Positions 50,201 through 62,868 of a stretch of DNA of 64,000 bases are shown here, piece after piece. Where the stretch lies: the NCBI RefSeq assembly GCF_019649055.1, contig NW_026570248.1:1054001-1118000 (forward strand), given 5' to 3'. The notes under the pieces are model-generated. The model was not told where the DNA came from and did not search any database. It saw only the letters and a list, made by a program, of their open reading frames with translations. The number at the start of each line of letters is the position of its first letter. Position 1 is the first letter of the stretch. Source of the DNA: Paramacrobiotus metropolitanus. Lineage: Eukaryota > Tardigrada > Eutardigrada > Parachela > Macrobiotidae. The position numbers were made by a program, and so were the translations under genes.

Positions 50201-51498
50201 ATATCCGGGCTGAGCCTTGCACACAACGCACTTTAATTTCCAGCGAGATTTCTCAATTTTATCGATATTCATGATGGGCTCCAGCAGCTGGAGACTCTTG
50301 AAAGCTACTCGCGGCATATACATGGCGCAAATAACATGTGCCCAATGGCCGTCTTCCGTCTGCTTCAGAGCGCCATCCGAATTCGGGCATAACAGGCACT
50401 GTGCCGATCCCGAACCAAGAGTACATCGTCGACAATGCCATTGTCCCTCTGGAATGTATGGTACACCGTAACATTCCTGCAAAAAACGCGGAAAATGTCG
50501 CAGTTCTTTTCATTTCTCACAATATATAAAAAGTGCATAAGTACACTACAAACAATGCCCGCCATATCACATGAATGTATTGTACCTGGTGAACAGCTAA
50601 ATTGCACACGTCGCAAAATAATATCATATTGGTATTATCGCAGTCCCCTTTTTGGCAAACTGAGCAAACGGCATCCTCGTCCACGGGCAGATTAAAACTT
50701 GTATTAACGCCTCGCTAAAAAAATGGGATGAATTGCAAACAGAACATTGGCAGTACAGCTTCCGGACTCACATTCTTTATCGATTCCTGCTCCAACTGCG
50801 TAATTACTTCCTCAAATGTTTCCCTAGAGATCTGTCCAAATTTGTTGAACCGCTGCTTTTTGTTGACTAATTTCAGCATTTCGTGGTCCTATAAACATAC
50901 AAATTATTATAGCAAAAAAATAGGAATCAATTAATTTAAACTTTTTCATCTTTTTTCCAGTACCTCTTCATCGCAAACGTAGGATTCTTGCTGAGCATCG
51001 GGGGGAGCCAACACATGATCAACCTGCTTCTGGAAAGGCTCCACGGGTTCAAAAGAGTCTTTGGACGCAGGCATAGCCGCACTGGTCTTCTTCGAAACCC
51101 TCGGCACCTTTTCCTTCGGTGTGCCATGTGGTAAATGGGTTGGTTTTAACGCCAACTCCGTCGCTATCGTAAAGCGATCAAAGGACTGGCCTCGCACAAG
51201 CTTGACCGTTTGCTGGGCCTGGGCCCAAGATAACATAGGCTCCCTGAATTAAAAAATTAAGAACACTTGGATGAAGACTTATATCAAAAAAGATAATCCA
51301 GCATAAAAGAAATAACAACTGACTGTAATAACTAACTTTCTAAAAATAAAATATCAGAAATCAATCGAATCGTTGGGTACATTTAAAAAAAATTTTAGGC
51401 TTACCCAGCATCATTTGCGTCATAGGTGTAGTCCGAACCTGTTTTATGCTTCTTCAGACGGCGTGGACGGTCGCGATTTTGCCTTGACCAACGAAAAC
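47274..51498 (-). CDS. BRPF1: BRPF-type bromodomain and PHD finger protein, 5' end unresolved
   Basis: Scaffold of MOZ/MORF or HBO1 histone acetyltransferase complexes. Fourteen exons: 51498-51405, 51243-50964, 50888-50772, 50714-50586, 50476-50185, 50127-49830, 49745-49595, 49498-49379, 49303-48986, 48917-48643, ~48492-48182, 48112-47886, 47824-47664 and 47508-47274; more than 1000 residues. Order: LRRLKKHK-type and SWAQAQQTV motifs, PHD1 ([11 protein letters not shown] to [20 protein letters not shown]), zinc knuckle ([14 protein letters not shown]), extended PHD ([19 protein letters not shown]), bromodomain ([30 protein letters not shown]), and C-terminal PWWP ([27 protein letters not shown]). 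Human BRPFs begin with a C2H2 finger; that part was not found, so 5' exons lie beyond 51498. BRPF1, 2 and 3 are not distinguishable; invertebrates usually have one. The acceptor at 48493 is uncertain. Confidence 0.93.
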
Positions 51499-53100
51499 CT
51501 ATTCCAAAAACAGCACTCAAAGGAGCAATTTTAAGTATTAAAAATTAACCCACGGTAAATCGTTGGTAATCACTACAGATCCCACCTTTTCGACGGTTTC
51601 GTGCCATCGATCTCTCAGGTTTTTATTCAGATTCACATTGCACCTGAAAAAAGAAAACAGATATGTGCGAAAGGGAGATATAAAAGCGGAAACTGACAAC
51701 AGCCCAGCTCCAAAAAAACGACACAAAAATTAAAAGATTAAGCGAACGTCTGCTTGCTAAACCAAAAACTCCATCCTGAATGCTCGACAGACGTATTATA
51801 ATAAACCCAGCAAGGTAACTCGAAGTTACGGTCAAAACTAGCAATATTTCGGGCTTTTAGGCTTTCATCATCAGCTGTTGACTGAGTGTTGACAGAGCCT
51901 TTCCCCCACACGGGTTCCTCATTGCTGGTTGCTTTAGAGGCTCCGAAATAACAACGCGCAAATAACTTACTAATAATAGACATCTTTCTACACTGAGATC
52001 GCGAACACAGGACAAAAAAGGAGCCAAAATAGTCTCATAAGGCATGATGCGTCGTAAAGTCACAATAAAAATGAATCAAATGTCAAAACACTTTAAATTT
52101 TCACCACAGCAACACCAAACTGATAGAAACATCCCATTCTGACAATTCCCTGTACTGAACGGCATAACGAACTGATCAGTAACAGCAGAATATTCAGAGC
52201 GCTGCAAATGCGGACTCAGAACGGTACAAACTCCAAATCAATCACTTGTCAGGGTACAAACAGAAACTCAGTCGATACTCGCAATTTTAACGGCTGCCTG
52301 GGCATATAATGCTGTTTTAAATTTAGAATTTTTCTTTTTATCACAAGAATCTTACCAAAGCGCGGCCTAACAATGACACCGACCTACGAAAGCTTACTCA
52401 TATCGACTCCCAGCACATCCTAATAAGATCCAGTACCCACATTGACATACAACTTATGACCAACGACCAACGGAGTACTCACCTAATCCCGTTTACACAA
52501 TCCTCTTTCGTAAATCGTTGTGCTTGTCAACCCCACGAACAAATGAAAAAATGTGACACAAAAGATAAAAGCCTGCAGATTAATTATACGTAAACTCCAC
52601 AATGCTTAAAGTGTAAAAAACAAGCCTTAAGAGTTAAGATCCAAATGTGTGCACTGTGCACTACAGGGATACGAGCAACCAAGTTGAACCGACCAACTGA
52701 TGAAGTGAAGGGAGAGAGAGCATCGTGCTGTGAACGCATAAAACCTTCTCATCGCTACCCCGAGTAGGTCACGTATGCGACGGTGCGCTACAGTTTCCGC
52801 TCATTTTGAGGAAAGGGATAGTACAGTACGTGACGCCACGGTCATTTATTAAGTATTCGTTTGGGAAGTTAGGAAGAGGAAGATCAAGCGTAAGCATGCC
52901 TTTAATTAAATACGTAAAAAATCCACAAAACAGGACCAAATAATTACAAAAAACAAAGAAATTTATTATTGTTCCCATTCAAAATTTGCGTAAACTAAAA
53001 ACTTTGCTGAGAAAAATAATATTACGTTATTCTGATACAAATCATGTTACGGTTCACAGAATCCAGTAAACCGAAAATAAGCGAAAATCTGAAAAGCATG
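51499..53100. other. BRPF upstream region
   Basis: Should hold the missing N-terminal exon(s) and promoter of the BRPF gene. Candidates such as the frame 51538-51645 (LNKNLRDRWHETVEK after an acceptor TTTTTTCAG) could not be tied to the family. AT-rich elsewhere. Confidence 0.4.
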
Positions 53101-53106
53101 ATCTCT

Positions 53107-53218
53107 CAGGTGTTATCATCTTCCTCCCGTTTCGGTTTGGTTTGTACGGGCTCGGGTCCATCTTCTTGAAACCAGGGACGCGGATTCCAAGGATAAATGA
53201 CAGGAATTTCAGGACGAG
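53107..53218 (-). pseudogene. truncated tandem copy of the 3' end of RAMAC
   Basis: About 112 bases matching the last third of the RAMAC frame 198 bases away, some 88% identical by eye, with the same stop context (REEDDNT-stop). It reads PEIPVIYPWNPRPWFQEDGP, then QTKPKREEDDNT. The copied block also takes in 3' flanking sequence (both copies carry TTCACAGAATCCAGT, at about 53056 and 53238). There is no start codon or N-terminal domain, so it is a non-functional duplicate or an alternative 3' end. Confidence 0.8.
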
Positions 53219-53302
53219 CAGGTAATGGTTCACACTTCACAGAATCCAGTTTAAACTATCCAGTATCCAGTAACAGAATTTAATAAGGTACCCGTATGAC
53301 TT

Positions 53303-53524
53303 TCAGGTGTTATCGTCTTCCTCCCGTTTCCGTTTGGTTTGCACGGGCTCGGGTCCATCTTCTCGAAACCTGGGGCGCGGATTCCAAGGATGAATGACAG
53401 GAATTTTAGGACGCGGAGCTTCTAAATATTCTTGAAAACGTTGATCACGGTCTGTGTAGCGGTCTGCAAACTTATTCTCGTATTCCTCCACCAGCGAGTG
53501 CTCCACGGCATTAGAGTCGGTCAT
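53303..53524 (-). CDS. RAMAC: RNA guanine-7 methyltransferase activating subunit (RAMAC/RAM)
   Basis: Small activator of RNMT, the mRNA cap methyltransferase. Single exon, 73 residues; human is 118. The conserved activation domain is present: YENKFADRYTDRDQRFQEYL followed by PVIHPWNP, matching human MFASRFTENDKEYQEYL and EEWN. The human RNA-binding N-rich and C-terminal parts are absent; the protein ends with a basic/acidic tail VQTKRKREEDDNT, which may carry a nuclear localisation signal. A partial copy lies immediately downstream (53107-53218). It starts about 630 bases from MDM1 on the opposite strand, so the two may share a promoter region. Confidence 0.88.
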   Translation of the reverse strand: MTDSNAVEHSLVEEYENKFADRYTDRDQRFQEYLEAPRPKIPVIHPWNPRPRFREDGPEPVQTKRKREEDDNT

Positions 53525-54153
53525 AGTTTACAACGTAGTTGTACGAGTCTTCCGGAATTTCAAAATACGGGTAGATTTTCTAAAATCAAATAACCAGTTA
53601 CTCGTAAATCATAAAACGAAGCCTTAAGTTGAATGGTTATTACTTTATTAATCAGTCTTAATCCTTGAGTCTTATTAATAATTTGTTTTGGGAGTACGTA
53701 CTTGAGTTTTTCGAAAAGCCGAGCTGCTAACTGGTACAGTAACCGCCTTCCTAGTCGGTTGTTGCGGTTGGGGAATTTGTGCTTCCGGTTCCGCTTGCTA
53801 GCGAGTAGTGAGTAGCGAAAGCACCTTCTACCTGTAATTTGATTATAAAATTTGTGGTTTTTAATAATTTTTCATAATAAGTAAGTACTTTTTTTGTCTC
53901 AGGTGGAGATGCTACTGAATACTGATAGTTATAGTATAATCAGAATACGGGAAAAGAAATTTTTATCGGTTTATATGATTTCCACGTACCTATTAACGGC
54001 ATTGGTACCGACGCACAAGCGACAGTTGCGAATGCTTTCACTCAGCGTATAGCCTGAAATAGCACGGCTCAGAGAATCAGGATTTTCCTGTCCGACGGTT
54101 TTCGTACGGATGTCTTAAAAGGTTTGAATTCTGAACGTGTGAAACTGAATGGG

Positions 54154-57100
54154 ATGACAGTGGACAACTGGATCTACTCAAGGCATGCAGGTCTAATATA
54201 AAACTTAAAGCTTACTCTAGTGCTTTGTTCTGTTGTCGCAATTCTGCTAATTCATGCGCTGTGAATCAGTAGCGCACCTATACTATCTGACCGTATCAGC
54301 GTATTCTGTGGAATTTCGGAGTGTGTATATGGAATAACAAAGTACTGCTTACAGTGTTCTTAAATCTGGATGACTGGATCCCGCGATACGAGCGCGAGAG
54401 CCGAACCCCCGTTTTTTTAGATAAGTATGACCGGAGCGTAGCAATCGAATATGCCCAGCCTAAGAATGCCTGCAAATGGCGTAACAAGTACGTATCTACT
54501 ACGCCGTTTTAAACATTAATTGTACGACCATCTTTAATTATGTCGGTACTAGTGGATGTCGTGTGTTCGACGACAGCATGAAATATAATTAGTGCACGAT
54601 TGACATTAGTTAGGTCTTCTTTGGAAGAACTAGAAAACGTAACGCGTGCCGAGTCTGCCGACTGCACACCTGGTAGTAATAAAGCTTTAATAATAACTTC
54701 ATATTTCACAGTTCCGGTTATAGCCCCTAGTGGAAAGCCCAGTGCGGAACCATTAAGGTGCTTGCCCCTACGTGCAACGCCGTTTCATCAAGAGTAAGCA
54801 TAAGGACAAGCTTCTCGTAATATTCGTTTCATATTGCCGTGTCTTATCACTCGTTATTTTTGGCAGTAAGCTGCTTTGTAAACCGGAACGGGATTTTAGA
54901 AATAGCTGCGTTAAATTAAGCCGTTATGAATAAAGCTTTTTTTTAGTAATGGAATGGATTGCGACTGATTTTTGTCGAATTTTGGTGGTGCTTTAATTTT
55001 CCGGTGCTCATTGCAGGTTGCTATCGGAATACGAAAGGTCTTTTCGGCCATTTGAGACATATCGATTTGTGAACGGCACTTGGGTGCCGCGGCGTTCGGT
55101 GAGTTGACTTCCTGACTTTTCTTGAATATGTAGTGCGACAATATTTGGAAATGCCGGTGTTGTAGGTGAAAACCGAAAATGAATGGTTGCACGAGTTGCA
55201 GGATACTCGTCGAAGAGCTTTAGAAAACAAAGCGAAGCTGCGTGGTGATCACTTCTCACGGGAGCATCTTCTGCAGATACCGTCTCGAGCCAATGCGTTC
55301 TGGGAACCGGCTGAAATTCTGCGCGTTTTACCAGATGATGGAGTTATACCTTCGTTAGCTTACAGGTTCGTTTACTGACAGTGAGTCAAAAATCAAAACC
55401 ATACAAAACCATACACCGCCTAGCAGTTCTGTTGAAAAATTGCCTTGATAACAGTTTACCGCTACATATGCTTTGTAAACCGCTTTTAAAGTGAGTGCTG
55501 ATTTTGGATTTTCTCACTCAAGAACGTGAGAGTCCACAGCGGCAGTTTTTATTGTTGCCAGATAAAAAGGCTGTAAGAGGGTCCTGTGGTTTCGTTTCCA
55601 CCATGGGTGGAAACTGCTAACGCTTCGACCATCGAATTATTAAATTATTTTTGCAACATGGGAATGTGTTTACGTATATTTCGGAAATGTAATCTGTTGA
55701 CTGTTGTAACTGCAATTAACTTCATTCAAGCTCTGTTTGGGGTATCCTTTTGTTATACTAATACTTCTGTTATTTTTCTGTAAAACTTTAGTGCAATTCG
55801 CTTCACACTTGCATAGAAAATGTGCTTTCAGAAAACATGGTGGCGATGATCCTCGGAATGCAGTCCATCCCTCTACGGTTGTGGTTGCTGACAGCAACGA
55901 TCGTCGACCTAGTATGGACACTTCCGTATTCATATTGTCAAGATGTTGGCTTTTTGACGTGAGTAGATGAGTGGCGTGTTTTCGCAGATTCGGCTTCAGT
56001 GGCTGTGCAAACAAACAGTCCTTTGTTAACCGCCAAAAGTATTTCTCAATCCACCCAAACCCTCTCAGACAAGGATCTTAACCCGGTTATGTTGACTGTC
56101 GCACCCAGTAAGAAACTGCTGGTTTTGCGGTTTTGTGAAGTTGTTGTGATTCACCGGTTTTTATAGCGCTTAATGATGACCAAAATGATGCTGATGAAGA
56201 GGTGCCAAAAGCTGGGCCTCTCTTGGACAGCAGTCGTTTAGATATTTTGCGAAAAGCGAAATATGTGGATGCGAAGGATAATATTTTATTCAGCGCAACT
56301 TTGCCGAGAAGTTTTTCGCTCAGATCGGGTTTAAACCGTTCTCTCGATGGGGAGGGCATGCGTCGTTCAACCTCCAGTGTGACCGGACTGAATGTGAGAA
56401 CATGTTGTGTTTTCTGTAATATGCATCAACATTCACGAATCCCTGCAAATTTTTAGAATCGGCCAAGGAGTTCCCTGAGTGATAAAAGTGTCAATTCCGT
56501 GAATAAACACAGCAATACGTACAGACTTGCCGGTGCTGGGTCGAATGTCGCAGAGGAAGCCCGCTCAACGAATGTTCCCGCAATTACAACCACGGAGCGG
56601 CGGCCGAGGCCACAGTCGACGAAATCCAGAAGACCGGAAGCGGCAAAGGACGAAATGCGACTGCGTAAGCTGTATAACTCCAAATTCACGCATGGAGATG
56701 TAAGGCTTATTGTTAGTTTAACGCAAAACAGTTGCGGTTGTATGTCACGAATGAGCGTTTATGCATCTGTCGATCGAAAGAATCTTTTGATTGTTTTAAC
56801 CTTGACCTTGTGATGAAAGAGGTGCGACTTTCGTTTTTCTTTCTTAAAATCGGTCATGTAAACGAATTGTCTTACAACTGCAAACATTACCGCATAGTAA
56901 TTGCGTCACATCCGCAGCAACAGATACAGCGGTATGTTTTGTTTTCTTAGAAGAGAGCGGAAGTGGCAGCAATTTGCAGCAAGTAAAACGAGCAGGACAC
57001 GTACTGCCGGTTAGTGCCTTCACAATCTCGCCGCCCAAGCGTGAAACGATTAGATATGGTACGTTGTTTTGTTGCACTCTTCCTATGAGGGAAGTAACCG

Positions 57101-57315
57101 TTGTGGTTTACCGTAATGCAGGTGAAGGTCGTGCGAGTAATACCGGGAAAAAAAACGAAACGACTAGAGCACCTTTGGCGTGGGACATTGCTCCTCCGTC
57201 TAGTCAGGACAACCGTCCCTGGAAGTTGGGTGCCGCTCGTTCGAAGTCTGCCGGATTGCGGCGCACAAATAATCTCCGTCGAAAAGAAGGTGGCTTGGCT
57301 TGGGTTGATTTGTGA
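54154..57315 (+). CDS. MDM1: MDM1-like centriolar microtubule-binding protein
   Basis: MDM1 binds microtubules and limits centriole duplication. Exons in phase: 54154-54190 (tentative start), 54355-54487, 54731-54793, 55017-55098, 55166-55365, 55832-55911, 55988-56107, 56167-56393, 56457-56699, 56956-57058 and 57122-57315; 493 residues with this start (human ~714). The key block is LLSEYERSFRPFETYRFVNG then ENEWLHELQDTRRRALENKA and GDHFSREHLLQIPS, matching human SEYRAKF, LREKAEFYRKRVQGTHFSRDHLNQI. SEYxxxxF is the family's repeated microtubule-binding motif. The C-terminal half is Ser/Arg/Pro-rich and disordered. Exons before 55017 rest on splice phase and weak similarity only; the exon at 56956 uses an acceptor after AAGAG chosen to keep the frame open. 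Confidence 0.8.
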
Positions 57316-58499
57316 TCTCTCTGGACATTTCTATGTCATTGGATCTCATCCTTACCTGTTTTTTACCTTAATTTCCGTATGTCCGTTTTTGTTAGAGTGA
57401 TCCAGAAACTTTTTTGTTGTGTTTTCTTGTTTTCTTTTCGGCGTAAGATCTGAATTTTTAGATGAATTTTATCATTTCATTACCAGAAGACGTTAATGCG
57501 TTAATGTTAGATCAACAGAAGTGTGACCCTAGTGCCATACTTCCGATCGAGTTTCGGTAAACAGTTCTTGCCGATGTGAATAAAATCGTGAGTTCCTAAT
57601 ATTACAGTATTCAGTAATGTAGTGAACAAATTATATTACTTAGCAAAACGCTGCCTAGGAAAGTGGTAATTCAGCTGATTGTACCTATACGTAACTGCGG
57701 TCAAGTCCACATGCAAGCTTTATTAAATTTTCGTTTAATAATATCTATATTCAAATAATTTTATGAGTCTTTGGGCGCTGTTAGTTTGATCCAACATCAA
57801 ACCGCTGTGCGTAAATTACAACTTCGAAACAGAAATAAAAATTTGAAAACGATGAATTCACTGTTTGTGAGCAAATGCCGAATCTCTGTATGATATAATT
57901 AATTTTTGTTATCACTCATCGATGTTGTAGGAATAAAAGTGTCTTCAGACGCAGATCATCAAGTACATAATAAAAAAATTCAAGCTGACCGTTTTAGCTA
58001 CGAGTGCAGTAATTAAAATCATATTTAATCGCAGTTAGGAACTGAAAATCTTATGCATAGAACTGTGCAGTAATTCAGATTTCCTTGCATCACCCAATGT
58101 GTACCGACTATACTGACTCAGCCAGTGACGACTTCCCACCTGCTGCGTAGCAAACACTTGCGATTTCGCTGGCGTTTATAAGGTGCGCTTTTCGTTCACC
58201 AAACGTGCGCTAATTTCACTTGCCGGTTGGCTGCGGATCATGACCATATAATTCGCATGCGCAGTACAGGATGCAGTTACTAATACTAATTACTTTTTGC
58301 AAATTTTTTGTTTCATAATCCTCGGAATCACGTTCGTTAGTGTATGACTATATCATAAAAATGGCGCCTTGGTTTTCTCGGTGATACGGAACTGCATGCA
58401 AATCAAATCGTTGTGCACATCAAACCAGACCAAACCGTATTAGCTGGTTTTCTTAGTCTTCGTATTACTGCCGGCAGCATCGCATATCAACTATACAAA
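57316..58499. other. spacer between MDM1 and the GMC oxidoreductase
   Basis: AT-rich, with no recognised gene. The GMC start frame is open leftward to 58413 without an ATG before 58500. Confidence 0.45.
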
Positions 58500-61400
58500 A
58501 TGTTATTTTCGCAGTTTTTATCGGTTTTTTGGCTGTTAGCGGATCGCATTGCGTTTTGGAGACTGAATTTGCGTGTGCCCGTGGAATCTGCTGCAACGGC
58601 TTTTTTATCTAATGCCACAGATGATCACCAAGGAAGCACTGAGGAATTCGACTTCATCGTCGGTAAATAACTCTTCGTCAATAGTTAAGAACAAGCAACC
58701 AAGTGTAAGTGTTTCGCTGATGCCGTTTGTCTCAAATTACTCTCGCTTAAGACGCTGACCAAAGGTTTTGTATTCACCATGACCTTGATTGGCATTTCGT
58801 TATACGTATCTGATTTTGGATGCCTGCCGAACGAGCAACCGTTTGCTGCACTGGATGCGATGGGAGTTTTAGGGTATCGCGAAAATACTCTATAGCTATT
58901 TCATAGATACTGTACTTATGTTTAATCGAGCATCATCAATACCAGGCAATATTTTAAATGAATTTCTATCGTCTTGGTTTACTTACAAATAATATACAGT
59001 AATACAGTAATAATTACGAATATTCAAAATCTACAGACTAGATCCTTGCAAAAAATTTGTGCCAGAACAATAATTGCCCAGTTCTGTAATTAAATACTTA
59101 AAGTGAGCTGTACGTATATAATCTCTGAACCACCAAAATTAAGTTCCGTCGTCAAAATTAAGTTCTCTGAACCGTCAAAATTTTGTGAAACGAAGCAAAC
59201 TCTTTGCTTGATTAGAAAATGACAGGGGCAGAATTTAATCTATAAGTACTGTTACGCTACATGCAAAATACTTGATTGTGCTGCTGGTTTGATTCGGCTG
59301 CGTTTACGTTGTCTATCTACCTGGGCGAATGCCAATAACCGTTTGGATACAAAAACGACAAAACAACCTAAATATGTAGCTCTTTCACACTAATTAATTA
59401 CTCATTTTAAAAAAAAAACAAGAATTTTATTGTGTCTGTACACTGTAACGTAAGCGCTGCACCCGGTCGTAGTTGCTTATTTCTATGCAAAGCGTAACCT
59501 GATAGCAGCATTCGCTGCGTCCTGAAAGCGATTCGAGATTTTCCTTCTCATAAAGCCATAAGCTACATAGCAAATAGCAGAAATGGCGTTTCGTTTTGTT
59601 TTGTATAAATGGAAGGAAGGACGTACTAAAGGAAGGCGATTGTTTTAGTCGGAGCAGGAACAGCTGGATGTGTTATCGCTAGCCGATTGGCGGAAAACCA
59701 TAACTGGAGAGTCCTCCTACTGGAAGCTGGTCCCGGAGAAGAGTTTAGTCATACATTTCCTTTTGTACATATTGCGGATCCGCAGGCGACCAACCTCGAC
59801 TGGAACTTAATGACCGTCCCGCAGGATTATAGCGGCGAAGGCTTGATTGGTCGAGTAAGATCACCCTAATTATAAGCATGAATACTTAGCTTACAGTAGC
59901 AAAATATATGCCTGTATTATAATATCTATATATTGTAGATATTGTAGCTGTACAGTGTACAGTATGTATATGTATTATTGGTGGAATCAGTAATGAAAGC
60001 GGCATAATTATGTCGAACGCTGCTCGTTGTGAGGAGTAGCTACTATAGTCCTGCAGGATTCTATTACGACGTCATGTTAGTTTGAACTTTGAACCACAGA
60101 TAAAAATAATAAAAAGTTGTTCTATAGAAAAATCTTATGTCAGCTGGCAAAGTGGTGGGCGGCACCAGTTCGATCAACCATCTGCTATACATTCGAGGGA
60201 ATCACGAGGACTACAACATCTGGGAACGAGAGGGTGCCGAAGGCTGGGGATGGGAAGATGTCAAGCCATATTTTCTCAAATCAGAGCGCAACGCTAATCC
60301 CGATTATATACAAACCGGTAGGCAATTAGTAGTGTGCAAACTGCAAAGGAATTACGCAAAGGAATTACAACATACGGTATACACTGGCATGTGCATATCT
60401 ATATCTACATGCTTGCGTATCTTATACTTGTGCAGTACGATATATTTATATCTTGCTGGCGTTAAATCAGTTAATTATATTAAAAGGGCTTCACGGTCGA
60501 CATGGACCTTTGCGAGTTGTGGACAATCCTAAGGAGGGCGTCTTTTTAGCGGATGTATTGTTCAAAGCAGCTAAGGATCAAAATTTATACAACCCGGACA
60601 GCAATGGAGAAAACCAGCTTGGTTTTGCTCCTACTCAAAGTACGGGCTGTTTCTGAAACGTAATAAAGTCTGAAATTTCTAAAACGTGCGGGCAGTATTG
60701 TATTGTACACCTAATAACCTTTCTGTATAACACTTTAACAACATGATATAATCCTGTATGGTTTGTTAGGTCAAGTATTACTTTTTGTTTTTTTAAATGC
60801 CCGAAATCAATCAAAAATACCATCTGCGATAACAAAAGACATAATTTAGCATACTTCTACAGATGCATATGATGAAAACTTAAATATACCAGTGTAATAC
60901 CACTATACAGATACAAAGGATAAAAAATGTCTATCTGTATTTCCCACAGTCAATGCCTATGATGGCTATCGCTATTCGGCTGCTCAGGCCTACATCCGAC
61001 CGATAAAACTTCGCCATCGCAAAAATCTCCGTATTGTCTCCAATGCCCAAGTGAGGAAAGTCATTATTGACGCAGTAACAAAAACAGCGACTGGTGTGGA
61101 ATTTATGGTAGCCGATGGTCGTGCATCATCCGTTGTGAAAACCGTGAATGCGCGTAAGGAAGTCATCGTATCTGCCGGTGCATTGAATTCACCTAAGCTG
61201 CTGCTACTCAGCGGTCTGGGACCAAAAGAAGAACTGGAAGCTCTTGGCGTGAGAATTTCGGATACAGACAGCGCAGCGCAGCATGGCAACGTTGACCTTG
61301 TGGTGTCTGTCTTCTAGATCGAAGTTCTATCTGATTTACCTGGCGTGGGGCGCAATCTACAAGATCATCTGCAAATTCAAATGGTTTTCACGTGTAACGA

Positions 61401-62736
61401 TTCGCGAATGGGCATGACTTTGGAGGATTACGCCAGTGTTGACGAAATGAAGCAGTATGCTGCCAATGGTACCGGTAAGTACCAATCCGCGACTAAACCA
61501 TATATATGGGCTGACCATACGGACTGACCTTTCGAAATCATACATTTTGTAATGATTCTTGCAGGATTATTTTCCATGTCAAATGTAGTAAGCTTTGGAT
61601 TTTTTCGCATTCCTGAGCTGGCGAAAAAGTTTCCAGGCACACCCGATTCATTTCCACACATACAGGCCGCAATCGTAAACACCGCTGTATTTCCGCCTCA
61701 TGAGTTGGTTTTGCGACAAAACATGGCTCCTGAGGTGAAGACTTAAATCTTTACTGATGGCATCTTAATAACTATTAACTGTGCTGCTATTTAAACTTCA
61801 TTGCAGACCATTCCACAATACTATAACACCCCTGAAAACATGCAAAAGCCTGGTTTCATAATTTCGCCACTGTTTCTTCATCCAAAATCCAGAGGAAGCA
61901 TACGACTGTCTAGTGCAGATCCTTTGGCGTCACCAGTGATCGATCCGAGATTCTTGTCTGATGAAATTGATGTTATGGTTTATGCAAAAGGTGCGTGTCT
62001 ACTGTCTCTTATAAACCGTTAAATTACTTATTTTTATTCATAACCGAGCTGACAAAGAAATACAGACAGTACGAGCACAGTTCGTATAATCTATTACCTC
62101 TAAGGAAGATATGGATGTCGCATACAATATACTTACCTATAAGGCAAATTAGGCATGCAGGGATACTCCTTCATGGATTACTGCTGATTGCTGTATATAT
62201 TGCTGAAATCATAATTTACTTATACAGGTTTTAAATACATTGCCGACTTCTTCATAAATTCCCCGAATTTGCCAAAATTGGAACAACTCCCAATTTTCCC
62301 GTGTTTCCTCGTTGTGCTGCCATTCCTCCCGGTACCGAAGAGTTCTATGCCTGTGTTATCAAATTCGCATCGCGGTCGGCCTACCATGCAGTGGGAACAT
62401 GCCGGATGGGAGATGTCAACGATACGCGCACAGTAGTCGATCCGAAATTAAGGTAGTAGTACAAAACTGTTTAATTCGTAATTCAATCACATTTAATTTG
62501 TAATTCAACTACATTCAAAATCTTCAAACTTTAGGGTTAAAGGAATCAAAAATCTGCGCGTGGCCGACGCGTCAATCATGCCGACGATAATCAGCGGTAA
62601 CACACATGCACCAACAATAATGGTTGGCGAAAAAGCAGCGGATTTGATCGCATCAGCATGGCACGCAGCAGTCAAACATACGGAGCCAGAACCACTAATC
62701 ACAGATTCAGTTAGCGCAAAAGATTTAAAAGTCTGA
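58500..62736 (+). CDS. GMC-family FAD oxidoreductase (glucose dehydrogenase-like) with an apparent one-base frameshift
   Basis: Exons: 58500-58662, 59649-59854, 60128-60317, 60487-60639, 60950-61248, 61318-61474, 61565-61734, 61807-61990, 62228-62452 and 62535-62736; about 649 residues if one base is restored. An N-terminal hydrophobic segment ([17 protein letters not shown]) suggests secretion or anchoring. FAD-binding parts: [67 protein letters not shown]. Catalytic His and Asn regions: [13 protein letters not shown], and [20 protein letters not shown]. In exon 9 the frame entering from exon 8 reads [13 protein letters not shown] and must shift at CCCC (62261-62264) to reach [17 protein letters not shown]; the exon is exactly one base short for its flanking phases. 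Substrate is unknown; the family includes glucose dehydrogenases and ecdysone oxidases. Confidence 0.9.
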
Positions 62737-62868
62737 CGGAAACACAATGGATAAGTTAAAAAATCATTCCGGATTCGTAGTGCAAATAACGTAAATCGGA
62801 TCCCACAATTCGATCTGTTCCACCCGCATCTCCATAATTTCAGCCGTCTGCAGGAGGAAACATCCGAG

